A stretch of DNA of 64,000 nt from Rhipidocladum racemiflorum (lineage: Eukaryota; Streptophyta; Magnoliopsida; Poales; Poaceae): NCBI GenBank assembly GCA_036346355.1, contig CM070578.1, forward strand, positions 13,902,501 through 13,966,500. Reading direction: 5' to 3'. Below, piece by piece: positions 1 to 12,816 of the stretch. The translations under genes and the position numbers were made by a program. A model generated the notes under the pieces. It worked only from the letters and a program-made list of their open reading frames with translations. It made no database searches and had not been told where the DNA came from. How positions within the stretch are numbered: position 1 is the stretch's first letter; every line of letters starts with the position of its first letter.

Positions 1-2014
1 CGCTCGCACTCACGGGCTGAGCCCGGTTTTGGCGCAAGCCCAAAGCAACAGTGGCCCATTCCTTTTTATTTTCTTTTATTTTATTTCCAGAAATTCGTTT
101 TAATCCATTTAAATACCCAAAAATACTCCAAAAATACCCGAAAGTCCAAAAATGCCCAAAAATACATATTCCGAACCGTTTCGAGCCACTGAGTCCAAAA
201 ACGACCTCCGTTCCGCCAAACCAAGTTCCAAAAATTCCCAGAATGCCCTCCGACCCATTTCCGGCTTATTTTCTCTCTCGGTTTTTTTTCTTTTCTTTTC
301 TCTTCTTTCTTTTTGTGTTATTTATTGTTTATTGTTTGTCTTATGGTGTTTATTTACGCTAGAGCCGACGACCGAGCAGTACCAACTCCCGGAGCCGACA
401 CAGGAGCAGGAGCAGTACTGGGAATCGGAGCCGGATCAACGTGACGCCGAGTACGACTACGCCAACACCGAACTAGGGAACCCCTCCGCCCCGCAAGGCA
501 AGCCATACTTCATTGATCATGTTGAACCTAATGTTTCCTAAGAATAGTTCATAATTATTTTTCTACCGCATTATTTCCGAACTATATGTTGAAATATCGC
601 AACGTTGGTATGTTTGAATGACATGATAGCTAGTTAATGCCAAAAAGGCTCATGGAACTTCCTTGACAAATATTAAATCCGAATAATCCTTTGTAACCCT
701 AGAACATCACTATTGTCATTATTTGGCTAGGTATTCTATTATAGTTAATTAGACCATTTTAAAAAGGAAACATGAAATGTCGATGTACTTAGATATGGAA
801 TGTTTATGAAATGTTGCGGTCCGGGGGACAGTATTGGGCTAACTACCGGATGGGTGTTAGTCTGATCCCCGGCCGAGGACTGATACCAAGGTATGGATGG
901 ATGATGGTACTGCGGATACCAGGGGATGTGGAATGTAATGGTTTGGTCTATGACAAGTAAGGACTTACAACCTTGGGCAAAAGTAAATAACTTAAGAAAT
1001 CGTTCAACCACAGGTTGGGCCGGTCAACTTCGTTGGCTTGATTCAACGTAGTTTCGGTACATTGTACTTTCCCCGTAATACCTATAGGAGCATGGTTACC
1101 TTCCCGGTATGGGATATGGTCCGCAGTTATGGGGTGAAACGAAAGTGTGCACGAGGAAACTGTGGCATTTCGGGTTCACAACGGTAGGTGTCCACAGTAA
1201 ACGGGATCGCGAACTTCACTCTGGCCAGTGGGGACCCCGGGTTAATGTGGACCGAAACTCTACCGGATAGGGGCTAAAGGGGAAAGATCCAACGGTGCTA
1301 TGATAACCTCGATCCGGCCGCATGCATAAAAGTTGCATGTTAATCGCGTGGCATAACGATCGTGGAATCTTGTGGGTAAAGCTGAACACCTCTGCAGAGT
1401 GTAATTAAATGGTATTCGAATACGCCGTGCTTCCGGTAAATGAAGCTAAGTTAAAATGGGGTGAATCCCGAAACTAAAGCTCAAGTAGATCTTTGAATGA
1501 ACAAGTGTGGAAGTATATAACTTTGGAAACCCCCTGTTTATTATTATGATTATGGTTTATGTTTCAAATGAAATGTCGAATCTTATGAAAACTTGCATAC
1601 ACAAATGAGACATATGGCTATCCTTGTTATCCGTTGCATATAATAATCAGGATTCCCTGTGTGGCTTGTTGAGTACATTGTAGTACTCACCCTTGCTTAA
1701 TTAACCCATTTTAGAGTATCAAGATGTTGGAGAATTCCAAGAGATCGTAGACGGCGACTCAGTGTGGTTCTAGTCTCAGTCTTATTTCGACTACTTTGTG
1801 GAGTTTTGCTTTTGCGCTGTTTAACTTTTGGGATGTATTATATACTTTGAAGCTCGCCGCTTCCTGTGAAAACTCTGGCCGATAGGCCTTATGTGATGTA
1901 AAAACAGTTGAATCATTCGTTTGCGGGCAATGAACGACTTGGTTTCCGGTGACTAATCTTCCTGGGTAGTCATTCCGGGATTTAAACGCACCCCTGAAAA
2001 GGCGGTCCGTCACA
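1..2014 (+). repeat. Long-LTR-like non-coding retroelement fragment (copy A), cut by the window start
   Basis: No convincing gene is present. The open frames at 51-541 lie in a pyrimidine-rich leader and a short Gln/Glu-rich stretch that recurs in opposite orientation near 8510-8780. Further homology to that copy covers about 860-1080 (for example the stretch around AGGTTGGGCCGGTCAACT). The 3' part has a block near 1375-1440 containing CTGCAGAGTGTAA and a short inverted repeat GAGTAC/GTACTC at 1671-1688. It appears to stop at about 2014 after CGGTCCGTCACA. The family resembles the long LTRs of rice Gypsy elements, but no internal coding region or second LTR is visible here, so a solo LTR or truncated element is inferred. 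Confidence 0.5.
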
Positions 2015-2640
2015 TTCAATACTCCTTGGACCAGAAATCTGTACGGATCCTGAGACGTACATCTGGTAGCATATATATACCCCTGCTTTTAATATACCAT
2101 TTAAATAATGTTGTTATACGTATTTATCATTTCGAGTATACTCTAATATTGATTATAAGATACTTTAAAGTGATTTATATGAAAAATTTCATGAAAATCC
2201 ACTCTTTATAGCATAATTCAGGTACATCCTTCATTTTTTATATGGAAAAGACTATATAACAAAAAATAAAGAGTTTCGAAATTTTTAACCAAACACATTG
2301 GAGTATCTTAAAATTACTATTGAATTATACTGAAAGTGATAAAAGGGCATAACATGTTCGTTTAAATGGTATATTAGAAGTGGAAGTATGTGCTCGCGGG
2401 AGTATGGAAAAAGTTTCTTACACACACAAGCGCTATTCTGCACCCAAATGTAGAATAGTTAGAATTGCTAATTTGAGGGCGTTATCATCGAATATTTGTT
2501 AAAGAAGCTCTCTCCTTGTGACAAACGGCGGCACATTATTTCATCCCCCATACCTCTTCCCTCTCAAAGACCCTCTCCTTGCGACACATGTAGCACCTCC
2601 TTCACCCCTTTCCTCCTTCATTCCATTCCCTTCAAACTCA
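2015..2640. other. Gene-free AT-rich stretch
   Basis: No coding signal, RNA gene or clear repeat boundary was recognised. Short open frames at 2026-2211 and 2496-2696 have no family resemblance. Confidence 0.5.
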
Positions 2641-2995
2641 AAATAGTATTTGTATTTCGAATTTCCCACAAGTTTTTTATAACAAGAATTTTTTAACAAC
2701 TTTCAAAAGCTTTTTAATCGAATTTTTTTGAATTGAAAGTTTTTTAATTTAAAGTTTTCGAAATTGAAACTTTCTAATTTGACTTTTTATTTGAAATCTT
2801 TTGAGTTGAAACTTTTTGATTTGAAAGTTTTGGATTTAAAGTTTTTTGAGTTAAAAAAATTCTAGTTGAATTTTAAATCAAAACTTTTCAAACCGAAAGT
2901 TTTTTAATTGAAAAATTTCTGAGTTGAAACTTTCTTATTTGAAATTTTTTAGTTGAATTTTTTTATTTAACATTTTCAAGTTTAAGTTTTCTAAT
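2640..2995. repeat. Degenerate short-period AT-rich repeat
   Basis: The stretch is built from diverged reiterations of a roughly 20-bp phrase such as GAATTGAAAGTTTTTTAATT and GAAATTGAAACTTTC. The order is irregular. It reads as a decayed minisatellite and has no coding content. Confidence 0.6.
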
Positions 2996-5860
2996 TTTAT
3001 TTTTTTTGTTTGAGAGGAAGGAAGGGATCGATGTGAGGAAAGTGGGTAGGGAAGAGAGGAAGGAGGAAAGGTGGTGGTGGATGAACATGACACATAGGGT
3101 TTTTAAATTTGTTAGTCTAGGGTTACCCTCTCTCAAACTAGTCATACCAGAATAGTTCTTATACGCATCGGTTGGACGAGCGCGACGCCCAGTTCGTGCG
3201 TTAGCTAAGCACATTAGTTACGTGGCTAACATACTAGCTAGTAAATACGGTTTCTTGTTTGTGCTAGAATCTTTTTTCTTTGATTTAGGCCTAACTTTTT
3301 TTTGGCAGCTCTAATTTAAGACGTGGATTACTGACGACGAGAGGAACAGAAATATATAATTCTCGCCAAAAACCAGGATCCACAACTTTACCTGGTAAGT
3401 GCAGCAGCTATTGGCTAAGCTGTGGGATGCATGGATTTTTCTTTCTTGGCTAGCAGATAAAGGCGACCTGCAGGCGGCTAAATTAGGACGTAGAAGACCG
3501 ACAATTAAGCCGGCACACACTGGCGCCCATGCTCGATCGATCAATCGTCGTTTACTTTTCCCAGAATATTTTCTTTCCTATCACCGTCATGGGTTGATTC
3601 CTGAGAGTTCCAAGAATTCTTCTCTCCTCTTCCTTCCAACGATCCATCAGCTCGATCGTTGTTCCAATTGATGGATGCCTACAAGTACTAGTAGCTAATT
3701 AAGATGGATAAGCCACGCAGCCACAAAAACAACATGAATCCCCTGCCTGTCGTTGCAAGCAGATAAGATAAGATTTCCATGTCATTTGTTTTACCACACA
3801 CGCGCACATATAATCCTCACGCAACTACGTACGTACGTACACAGTACATGCCTCACGTATACATACAAACGTGTATTAATCGTTTCCCCAAAATTTCAGT
3901 TGAGCTTATTGCTTGATGTCGACGTGGTTGAGCAGCCACGAAATCACCAAAATTTGGAGCCCATTGGATCGAGCTGAGCAAGACGGATAAGGTTTCCGTG
4001 TCATGATCTGAACATCTGGTCTACGAACGGTGTGTAAAATGGGCAAGCGGACACGGTCTGCAGGCGGCCGCCCAGCGACTCACGGCGACAGACATGGACG
4101 TTTTTGTAGGGCATTTTGAAAAGGGAGATGCACATATGTGCAACATATATACAGCTATTTTCTTCTCGTCATCATAACCTTGTCATTGGCGTGCCGGCGC
4201 CGCACGTTGCGTACGTCCAGAGGGATGACCGGCCGGGCTCACGAAGATTAGGACACGTACGCAACTGATCGAGGCCCGGCCCCAGGAAGCCTGTTCCTAT
4301 AGCTAGATGCATCTTTTCGGACTTGGAATTTTAGTTTGGTAAGCCAGTCGTCGCTGACATGCTTAGCCGTGTCACTAAGTCACTGACATGCGAGTTACTA
4401 CATGATTAAGAGAAAACCGTTAGGATAAGCTACAGCGAGTCTCTTTTGCAAATGGTGCGTGTGGGCACACTTAGTACGTAACACAATCATATAGAGATAG
4501 CTAATAACCTTGTCATTGGCATGCCGGCCGTGGCATCAAATTCAGGGAAATTAAACGCACCAAATATATGCTTGTTGGGACCAAAACTGTGCCCTTTAAC
4601 CCTACAGCATGTGTGCATATATGGCACCCACCCACACGCATGTTGGGCTCCACGTTTGCTTAATTAATTGCACTAATACTTACACACTTCCTTTAGTTGC
4701 ACATTCCGGACCTCTATTAAGGGCTTTATTAGTTTTTCCTTTCAACTACGTAAATTTCTTGAGGAGCTAGCTAGCTAGAGAATATATAACATTTTCAAAA
4801 TTATGCAGCTCTGTTATCGATCCATACACATATATGATACATCAAAATATATAGCTTAATTTGTAGCTATTTTTTCATTTCATATAACGCTACTCTAGCT
4901 TGGTCCTTAGAGAGCTGCATCAAGGCCAAATCGATTAATTAAGTAGATGGAAAAGGAAAAAAAAAAAAAAAAAGAAACTGGTGCATGCGGGTAGAGCTCA
5001 ACATCAGAGTACTACATTACATGCCAAACTTTGAAACGTTCTCTCTCTCCCCAAAAAGAAAGTTGTGAAACGAAAAGAGGTCTTTTTGGGGGGAAAGCTA
5101 GCTAGCTGCTTAATTGTGCTTTGTTTTTCAAACACGTAAACATCAATATTACCTCACGAATTGCTTACAAGACTCCACTTCCATTGATTAAGTGACTAGT
5201 TACCAGTGGTAGTAGGTGTAGGTCCTGATCCTTGACGTACTCGATCGATACGTAGCTAGCCAGCCATTCTGGCCAAAATGTTTGTGGCACAAAACCATAC
5301 ATCAAAGAAACCAATAAACAAGCCCATCTTAACTAACTAGTGCGCCTATATGCACAATTAATTTATCTTAGATACAATAATTAATACCGGTGTACTCCAT
5401 ATAATATTTGTACTAGTTATTGGATCATCAATTTATCTGACCAAAATTTGTTTTGTACTCTCGATCATCGTGGCGTATATATATAGTCGATCAATAATCA
5501 TTTCTTTTCATCCAGCGGATGATGATCTTCTAGAAGAGATCGATCGACCGGCCGGGGTGGCCGGGCAAATTGGCATCACGGGGAGACCTTTTGGCCGCTT
5601 GTATCTATGCGTATGTGTATGTATCCTGTGTATAACTTGTGCGAGTCTTGTAAGATAGCTAGTAACATATCCATTGGCCAGGATGAGCTCCAAGTGTCGA
5701 GCTGCTATATAATATATAAGTGCACGTTTCTTCTTGAGTGCAATGTATCATGGTGTAGTAACGGCCTAATCCTCTTGCTTGTCGCTTACGCCGCCAATGT
5801 ATTTATAATAATAACTTATATTATACCGGAGATAATCAGCCGCGCCACGTCATGGTTTCC
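2996..5860. other. Gene-free intergenic region
   Basis: No exon-like open frame or RNA gene was recognised. It contains a short ACGT reiteration near 3824-3840, a poly-A tract near 4958-4974, and two nearly identical 24-bp segments (4174-4197 and 4504-4527, ATAACCTTGTCATTGGC followed by TGCCGGC with one mismatch). Promoter-like TATATA strings occur, but nothing ties them to a gene. Confidence 0.5.
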
Positions 5861-6420
5861 GCGGAAAATTCCTTTGAAAATTTCAAAATTGTGTTTAGAT
5901 TCTCTTCTCTTACCGATTTTTTTTTTTTTAAAATACCATGTAGTTCTGCAATTTGCCGATGGGTCATCCACCCGCTTTTTCTATAAAAAAATTCAAATTT
6001 TCGTTTAGATCCTCCCACTGACTCTTTCGTAAAAAAAGATCACGTAATTCCGCAAAATTCGCTGACGGGTCCTCCATAGTTTTTTTTTTTTTACAAAAAG
6101 TGATATGTGATATTGCAAATTCGTCGATGACTCCTAGCTAGCATATTTTTGAAACCCTCCCGAAAAACCAAAATTGCGTTTAGATCCCTATATCATTTTT
6201 TCAGAAATAACCGTCGGACCAAATTTCGCAAAAAAAGACTCCGTAGTTCCATAAATTCACCGACAGATCCTCCACCAATTTTTTACGAAAAGGACCCATG
6301 GTCCTGTAAATTCATCAACGACTCCTAGCCAGCATATTTTTAAAAAATCCCACAGAAAAAACCAAAATTACGTTTACATTCTCATACTAATTTTTTATAA
6401 ATAATCGTCCAACCAAATAT
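5860..6420. repeat. Degenerate tandem repeat, unit about 190 bp
   Basis: Two well-matched units are 6118-6225 and 6310-6418. Both run GACTCCTAGC, AGCATATTTTT, ACCAAAATT, CGTTTA and AATAA(C/T)CGTC in the same order, about 192 bp apart. A third, more diverged unit precedes them (from about 5868). No protein is encoded. Confidence 0.65.
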
Positions 6421-6852
6421 TACATGGCACAGCTAGCGTACGCTTGACCTTAACTAGTCATCTATATGCAGTAACTGGAACAGAGACGCATGCCGCATGC
6501 GTATTGCATTCATATACACGCACACATATCGTCAGCCGTCACACGACGTTAATAGATATATAATCAATGGCTCCGCGGCGAGCTATGTCTTGTCATGCAT
6601 AAGACGCGATGCTTGGACGCAAACGCGAGTACTCGCTCCGTCCAAATTTATCTAACGTATTCTTTTATATATAGATAAAAAAATATTAAAAATAATTAAA
6701 CTATTATTAATTATTATCTCTGATCATTATATTTAATACATGTAAAATATTTAAAAAATATGAAATAAGACTGGATATTTATTAGAAGTATAAAAAGAAC
6801 ATCACGCTAATTTTTTTATTAAAATATAAAATATGCTTTATATTTACACCTA

Positions 6853-7109
6853 CTTCCTCCTGTCACAAATAGTTGTTGTTTTAGGCATTGATACAGTCTC
6901 CAAAACTCAACTTTAACCGCTAATTTCTATTGTAATATGTTTTTAAAAAATCTAATAAAATTATAATATTATAAAAGTACATTTCAAGACAAATCTACGT
7001 ATATAATTTTCATCCGTCCAATCTAAATATTTAATAAGATGTCGATAGCTAAACTTTTAAAAATTTGACTATATGCATCAAACCAACTACTATTCGTGAC
7101 TGAAGGGAA
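6853..7109. mobile_element. Stowaway-type MITE
   Basis: Inverted termini CTTCCTCCTGTCACAAATAG and TTCCCTTCAGTCACGAATAG (read from the right end) flank about 257 bp. TA dinucleotides sit on both sides (6851-6852 and 7110-7111). The terminus and the TA target site are the hallmarks of Stowaway (Tc1/mariner-derived) MITEs of grasses. A second, incomplete Stowaway-like terminus (CTCGCTCCGTCC) lies at about 6634. Confidence 0.75.
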
Positions 7110-7840
7110 TACTACAGTAGTGTTTGCTTTGTGCAGCGGTGAGATGGACAAATTAAGCTGCCGAACTTAAAGAATGACATTAGATCGATGTTGTTCAGTG
7201 CGCGTCTCTAAGGAAAACTAATCATTAAGGAGGAGGAGATCAAGAGGAAGTAGGTTGGTGTCCCTGCTGATGAACTGCTCTGGCTGATGTGGCGTCGTTT
7301 TGTTTGTGTGCTGTGCGTGTCATCTGATCGTCAATCGCTTCGTCTTGGCGACCGCGCTTTCGGCATGAGCAGGCGCGCACATCCATTTATTAGCTTTTTT
7401 TAGTGTCTCTGTATGTTTTTTAAATCTAATCGCGTACAAATATAATTATAAAAGTAACCTCCTGCTAATCCTAAAAACCCTAACACTAGCCATATTTCTA
7501 GACCATACGACAGAGATCTGAAATCACGGCCTACGCCTATCGTGATAGGCCGACGGATCGGCAGGACGTGTTATCTATCTCAGCAGCATCTATCATGTGT
7601 AACTATCTATCTCGGCAGCATCTACCATGTTACACGAGTATGACAAGTATGTTATCTGCCAGCATTTCTACAATCAAGCAAGTAACTATTTTTTTATAAT
7701 TTTATTCGTATTAAAGCTATATTTTTTTTAAAAAAAAAAAGGTGCGAGGGGCTATAAAAAAAAGCTCATGCTTCACTTCGATCGACCGATCGATCCGTCG
7801 AAAGTTATGTGATGACTCATCGGCAGGCAGGCCCTGGGTG
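7110..7840. other. Gene-free intergenic region
   Basis: No gene was recognised. A short direct duplication of ATCTATCTC(A/G)GCAGCATCTA is seen at about 7572-7625. The ORFs around 7717-8005 are unsupported. Confidence 0.45.
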
Positions 7841-9950
7841 GCGTTCGCGAGCGTCTGGTATTGTGTGACACTGACACCTTCCTCGATCGGCGATCCGATG
7901 GCAATGATAGTTACAACCTGTAGGTATTCCAAGGCGATGCACAATGTACTGATCTAGGTTGGAACAGGTCAACCGAGTTGACCGGCCCAACTTGTGGTTG
8001 AGCAAAAAATTAAGTTATTTACTTTGCCCAAGGGAGTTACCCTTAATTACCAGAGATCAAACCATTACAACCACAAACTTGGTACCCACTGTACCAACCA
8101 TCCAAACTAACCACGGCTTCCGTCATCGACCGGAGGTTGGACTAGCATCCACCTCGTGGGTAGCCCAACACTGCTCCCCTGATCGTAGCAACAGTTGAAA
8201 AGACACCGAGCTAAAAGCTCACAAATTTTTAAAAGACTAAGGGTGGGAAAATAAATAATTAACTGTCTAAGGGGATTCATAATTATAAACTAAGGCTATG
8301 CAAAGGATAAATAAGGTTTCGCAATTGATGGAAGGTTAAAAGATGATTGGGTATAACTAAGTATCATGTCATTCTAAATTACCTTTTTCAGTATTAAAAT
8401 ATAAGGAAAAATAATACTACTATATTATTGACGAGCTAGGTTCAAAATGTTCAAGGGGTGTGGCTTGCGTTGCTAGGCTAAAGGGTCGTCTAACTCATAG
8501 TAGCTGTAGTCCTGCTCAGTTCTGGTCTGGTCCTACTCCTGCTGCTGGTACTGCTCGAAGATCGGATCTAGCGCGAAAAAATGAAAACGATAAATAAACG
8601 AACAAAAGGAAAGCAAGAAGAAAGGAAAACGGAAAAGTCCAGAAAGATGGCCAGAAAAGGGGTTGGGAGGGGTATTTTTGTTATTTTGGAGACTTGGTTG
8701 GTGGAGCGGAGGTCATTTTTGGACTTCAATGGTTCGAACTGATCAAGAAAGCGTATTTTTTGGATTTTTTTATTTTTAGAATTTTCTAGGATTTTTTGAA
8801 TTAATTAAATCCGAAAAAGAAAAAGAAAAGAAAAACGGAATTGGGTCCCACAGTGCAACCCAATTTTGCCCACGAGTGGGGGAGTGAGGCCTACAATGCG
8901 GCTGCGCCGCCACAGTCTTGAGCGTGGGAGGCTAACAGTGGGGCCAGGCGGGCGACGGTGGCCAGGTGGGATCGGGCGAGGCGGTGGGTGGCGGGTGTCT
9001 TGAGGCAAACGGGCAAGAGAGGGGGTGGGGGCGTTGGTTGGAGGCTGGGGAGGCGACGGCGGCGCCGGGGGCGGCTGGGCCGGGGAGTGGGCCGGAGAGC
9101 TGGGCCAGAGAAAGGGAAGTGGGCCAGAGGGAGATGGGCCGGAGAGCTGGGCCGGAGGAAGGGAAGCGGGCCGGGGAAACGGCCCAAAACCAAATAAAAT
9201 CCAACAAAATCCAAATAAAATCAAATAAATTCAAACAAAAAATATTTTGAAATTTTGAGGCTATTTCAGTATATACCCTAAAATACCCGAATTTTACTTG
9301 AATTCACTTATTTCAAATCCTGGAGCCCAGGCTCCATAGTACCCATTTCAGCGTTATATATATTATAGATGTTGTGTAAATAACTAGACCGATATTATTC
9401 AGAAAGGAATAGAGGAGTAGTCTCCTGTAGGCTTGAGGATTGTTTCAGAGAAGAATAGAAACGGAAGCCCTTTTTCATAAACGAAAACAAAAAATACTGG
9501 TACGGAAACAGAACTTTTTTGTTGGAAACGGAAGCGAAAATAGGAGAGCCAATTCCGACGAAAACATAAACGGAAACAAAAATTCTGTATAAGTGAAATC
9601 AGAAATTAAAAACGAAAACGGACCGAAAAGGAAAATGTGCTTGGCCCAAAAAGGAGAAGGGAAAGTTTACATTTATTTTTGAATTAAAATAATTTTATAA
9701 ATACCAATAGTTTTATATAAAATATCAAATAGAGTTCAAAAATTCTGGAAAATTTTCAAAAATACCTTGGAACATTTTGAACCTAGGAAAATTATTTTTA
9801 GCATAATTTGGTTTTTATTTTTATGAATAAATTAATTTTATAAATCTAAAAATAAAAAATAGTACGTATAAACTCCAAAAAATCCAGGATAAATCTTAGA
9901 AAATCATAAATGAACATCGAACAATAATATACAAATTTTAGGGTATTACA
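7840..9950 (-). repeat. Long-LTR-like fragment (copy B), opposite orientation to copy A
   Basis: Read on the minus strand, this begins TGTAATACCCTAAAATTTGT at 9950, a typical LTR-like start. It contains a GC-rich leader (8880-9230) and matches copy A through the pyrimidine-rich and Glu/Gln-rich stretch (8510-8780) and the block around 7960-8130 (AGTTGGGCCGGTCAACTCGG). Homology ends near 7840, before the region that holds the GAGTAC hairpin in copy A, so the 3' part is missing. Proline/alanine-rich frames at 8805-9234 are low-complexity shadows, not a gene. The section 9340-9650 looks foreign and may belong to the hAT-like sequence. Confidence 0.5.
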
Positions 9951-10340
9951 CCTTTGTAGTTGGTGGAGCAAGATGATATTGATGATAATGATATGAAGGA
10001 GGACATGATGGTCTAATTTGGAGGACAAATAACGAGCCTTCAGCTGACAAACTTGAGAAAAAATTTTATAGTGATATTAGTGAACATAACACTATTCTTG
10101 TGCCCACATTGGAGATGGAATGAGTTAAATTGTTCTTATGATTATGTATTATGTTCTTATGGAATTTTTCGCTTTCGTTTCCATATCCACTCCATTCCAT
10201 TTCGCATTTGTTTTCGTCATTATCCGTTTTTGTATCCATTTCTAGGGTTTCCGTTACCGATAAAAAAATGTGAAAATGGAAACGAAACAGCCATTTACCG
10301 ATTGTTTTCGTACCGTTTTTATCCCTCTCTTGTGCTAAGC
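9445..10340. mobile_element. hAT-like termini with GAAACGGAA-type subterminal repeats
   Basis: The left side has CAGAGAAGAATAGAAACGG followed by many GAAACGGAA/CGAAAAC motifs (9450-9640). The right side, read in reverse, gives CAAGAGAGGGATAAAAACGG with the same motif cloud (10150-10330). This matches the Ac-like subterminal architecture of hAT transposons. No transposase and no 8-bp target duplication could be found. The LTR-like start at 9950 lies inside, so the nesting order is unresolved. Confidence 0.4.
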
Positions 10341-10771
10341 GAATCCCATGCCACCTCCATAGCTGTCGCTCTTAACCCAACCCCATGCCCAACTTTCTTG
10401 TTGGCTTCCCACCATAAATATGGCACCATCGCTCCCTCCCCAACTCGATCGCACCGCACCACGCACCAAACCAACATCTTGCGCTCCGCTTGGTTCATGC
10501 GTTTCTCAAACCCCTGCTCCCCAGGCCCTAGCTAGTGGCAGAGCCAGAGCTCATCCAATGGGTGTACAGATGTACACCCAAAATTTTTGGCAAAAAAACC
10601 CCAGTATATAACAGATATATTATGTGTATATACTAGTAAGTTGGCTCAAAAATATTTATTTCAACGTCTAAATCCATTTTAGATTGTCCCACCCACTCCC
10701 TCTCCCAATCTTCCATGTGCGACTCAATCGCCTAAGGTCTAGTCTTCCTCCATTCCTCAAGTCTAATGCCC

Positions 10772-10821
<50 letters not shown>

Positions 10822-11735
10822 CCCTCTCGCTTTCTTTGTGGCCATAGCTTGACAACGACAAAACCGAGGGGGAGGGAGGAGGCGCAAACCGGCAGAGAAC
10901 AGGGCACCAAACGAGTGCTGAGCAGCCACCGACACTGGCGAATGAATGGATGTGGCAGGGCAGGCGGTGGCGCAAGGAGCGGCGCGTAGTAGGGCAGCCC
11001 TAGCCCCTGTGGCCGCGGCAAGCACCGACTTATGAATCGAGGGTGCGACACCAGCGACGGTCGACAATTCAGGGCGGTGGTGTTCGATGAGGCAGAGGTT
11101 AGCGCACGGCTTGTTGCAGGGCACCCCCTTGTTGCCGCGGCCAGCATTGAGCTAGGGATGGAAACTGCGACGCCGGTGGTGACCGGCGGGGCTTCTGGCA
11201 GGATATAAAGTGGTGATAAAACAACATGTAGCAGTTGAGCATTCGACATCAACAATCACAAAGGTAAATTTCATTCTTTAATTCCCAATTCATAAATCTA
11301 TTGGCATTATGCTGATTTATAATGGTGAATCATGATTTTTAAATGTAGCATATAGAACATTTAAAAATGAAGAGAAAGCTTGTAGATTTGAAATCCTCAA
11401 TTCACAAATCTCTAAATTAGTTCAGGTATTGCCCCTGGTAAGAATAATTTGTATTTTTATATTTTTTGCTAAAATATATTTTATATAAAACTAAAATATA
11501 ATTTTATATAACTCTCCAAAATTTTAGAGATGCCGGATATAGTACCTCTGGTACCACCTCTGCCCGATAATGCATGGCGGCGGCAGCGACTCTACTGAGA
11601 TGCGGCCCGCAGCTGTTGTTAGAGCTAGACTGCGTCCGCCACATAGAGGGGAGCGCGCACGTGAGCGGGAGAAGGCTGAGGTGCAGCAACGCTCAGGTTT
11701 GCGTATCAACTAATTCTAAAGATCCAAACAAGTCC
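10341..11735. other. Intergenic region with repeat fragments
   Basis: Contains a stretch starting near 10530 (GTGGCAGAGCCAGAGC, then TGTACAGATGTACACCC), a common start of grass transposon remnants, and a CT/GT microsatellite. Long frames at 10668-11255 on the minus strand read through the microsatellite as ERER and THTH and are not genes. Confidence 0.4.
10773..10820. repeat. (CT)n(GT)n microsatellite
   Basis: About fifteen CT dinucleotides run directly into about nine GT dinucleotides. Confidence 0.95.
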
Positions 11736-12240
11736 AGCTAATAGATCAACTAACTATTAGCTGGGCACCTAGCTAATGGTTATCTCATTATCTTGCCAAA
11801 CCCAGCTAATATCAGCTAATAGATGGTATTTGATGAAATTACCCTTCCACCCAAAATCGTTGATACGCAATGGATGGAATATCTGCTCGTCAAAAACTCC
11901 CACCGCCCCAAACTCTCCTGCACCAGGTGCCCCCAAACTCTTTTGCGCCCGGCGGCCCCAACATCTCCCACCCCCCCCAAATCTTCTGCGCCCGGCGACC
12001 ACCCACGAATCTGCAGCTGCCACCCACCCACGAAGACGCCGCCCACCTGGTTGTGCCGCTGCCGGAAGCAGGTTCGCGGCCTGCCGATGCCGCGAAGGAG
12101 ATCCGTGGTCGACGCAGCTCCGCGCCTCCCTGGCGCCGTGAAGGAGGTCCGCGCCCGCCGCTCGCCGCCGGAGAGACCTATTTGGATCAGGCGACGATAG
12201 CTTCGATCACATCACGCCTCCCAACAACCGCGCCGTCGAC

Positions 12241-12780
12241 ATGGATTTCTTCGCTGAAACGCAGAGCTCTGCGGTGGGCCGAGGTATTCCTCCACGATGC
12301 GGTTCCGGTGTACTGGAGGGTTTTGATCTCAACTCATAGGCCGTCGAGTTCCCGAGCTTGATGCGGTACTAGGAGTACCTGCAGTCTCCGCCCCCGGTCG
12401 TCAACAACAGCGATGCAGAGGTCGGCGACGGGCGTCCGTGCACTGGCCCCTCTAGATCCGCCGTCTCTGATCATGGCGTCGCAGCAAGACGTGCCTCATC
12501 CGGCGGAGATGCTCCTGCCACGGCGGTGAAGCCGCTCCGCGCTCCTCGGACGGCCGGATAGGGTAGCAGAGGTGCACATGGAGCTCATCGGGGCACCGCC
12601 GCCGCAGCTAGGCCTGGTGGTCCTCATCGCGTTGCAACCGCCGTAGGTGGGAGTGCTCCCAGTGTTGGACCGCCTCGGCCAGCAGGATCCACAAGTGGGG
12701 TTGGTGCCATTGGTGGACAGCCGGAAGAAGGTGATGCAGGACTGGATGAAGAGGACGAAGGTTTTGTTCATGGATCTGAG
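12241..12780 (+). pseudogene. Degraded first exon of the Harbinger MYB-like gene
   Basis: One reading frame runs 180 codons from ATG 12241 to a GT donor at 12781, interrupted by exactly three stops, all TAG (12337, 12370 and 12559). It encodes a Ser/Gly/Pro-rich, then acidic, polypeptide starting MDFFAETQSSAVGRG. The donor phase (0) matches the acceptor phase of the MYB-like exon at 14303, which supports it as that gene's 5' exon. All three TAGs are one C-to-T change from CAG. It could instead be non-coding, but the long frame and matched phase argue against chance. Confidence 0.5.
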
Positions 12781-12816
12781 GTGATACATTTTCCTTGGTC
12801 ATTAGTCTTTGTTAAT

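Noticed and set aside
8805..9250. Several overlapping Pro/Ala/Arg-rich frames on both strands
   Set aside because: GC-rich low-complexity DNA open in all frames, lying inside an LTR-like repeat; no domain.
10668..11255. 195-codon minus-strand frame
   Set aside because: It reads through the CT/GT microsatellite (THTH and ERER runs) and has no family resemblance.
11776..12361. Overlapping plus-strand frames of 121-163 codons
   Set aside because: They compete with the better supported frame starting at 12241 and show only Pro/Arg-rich composition.
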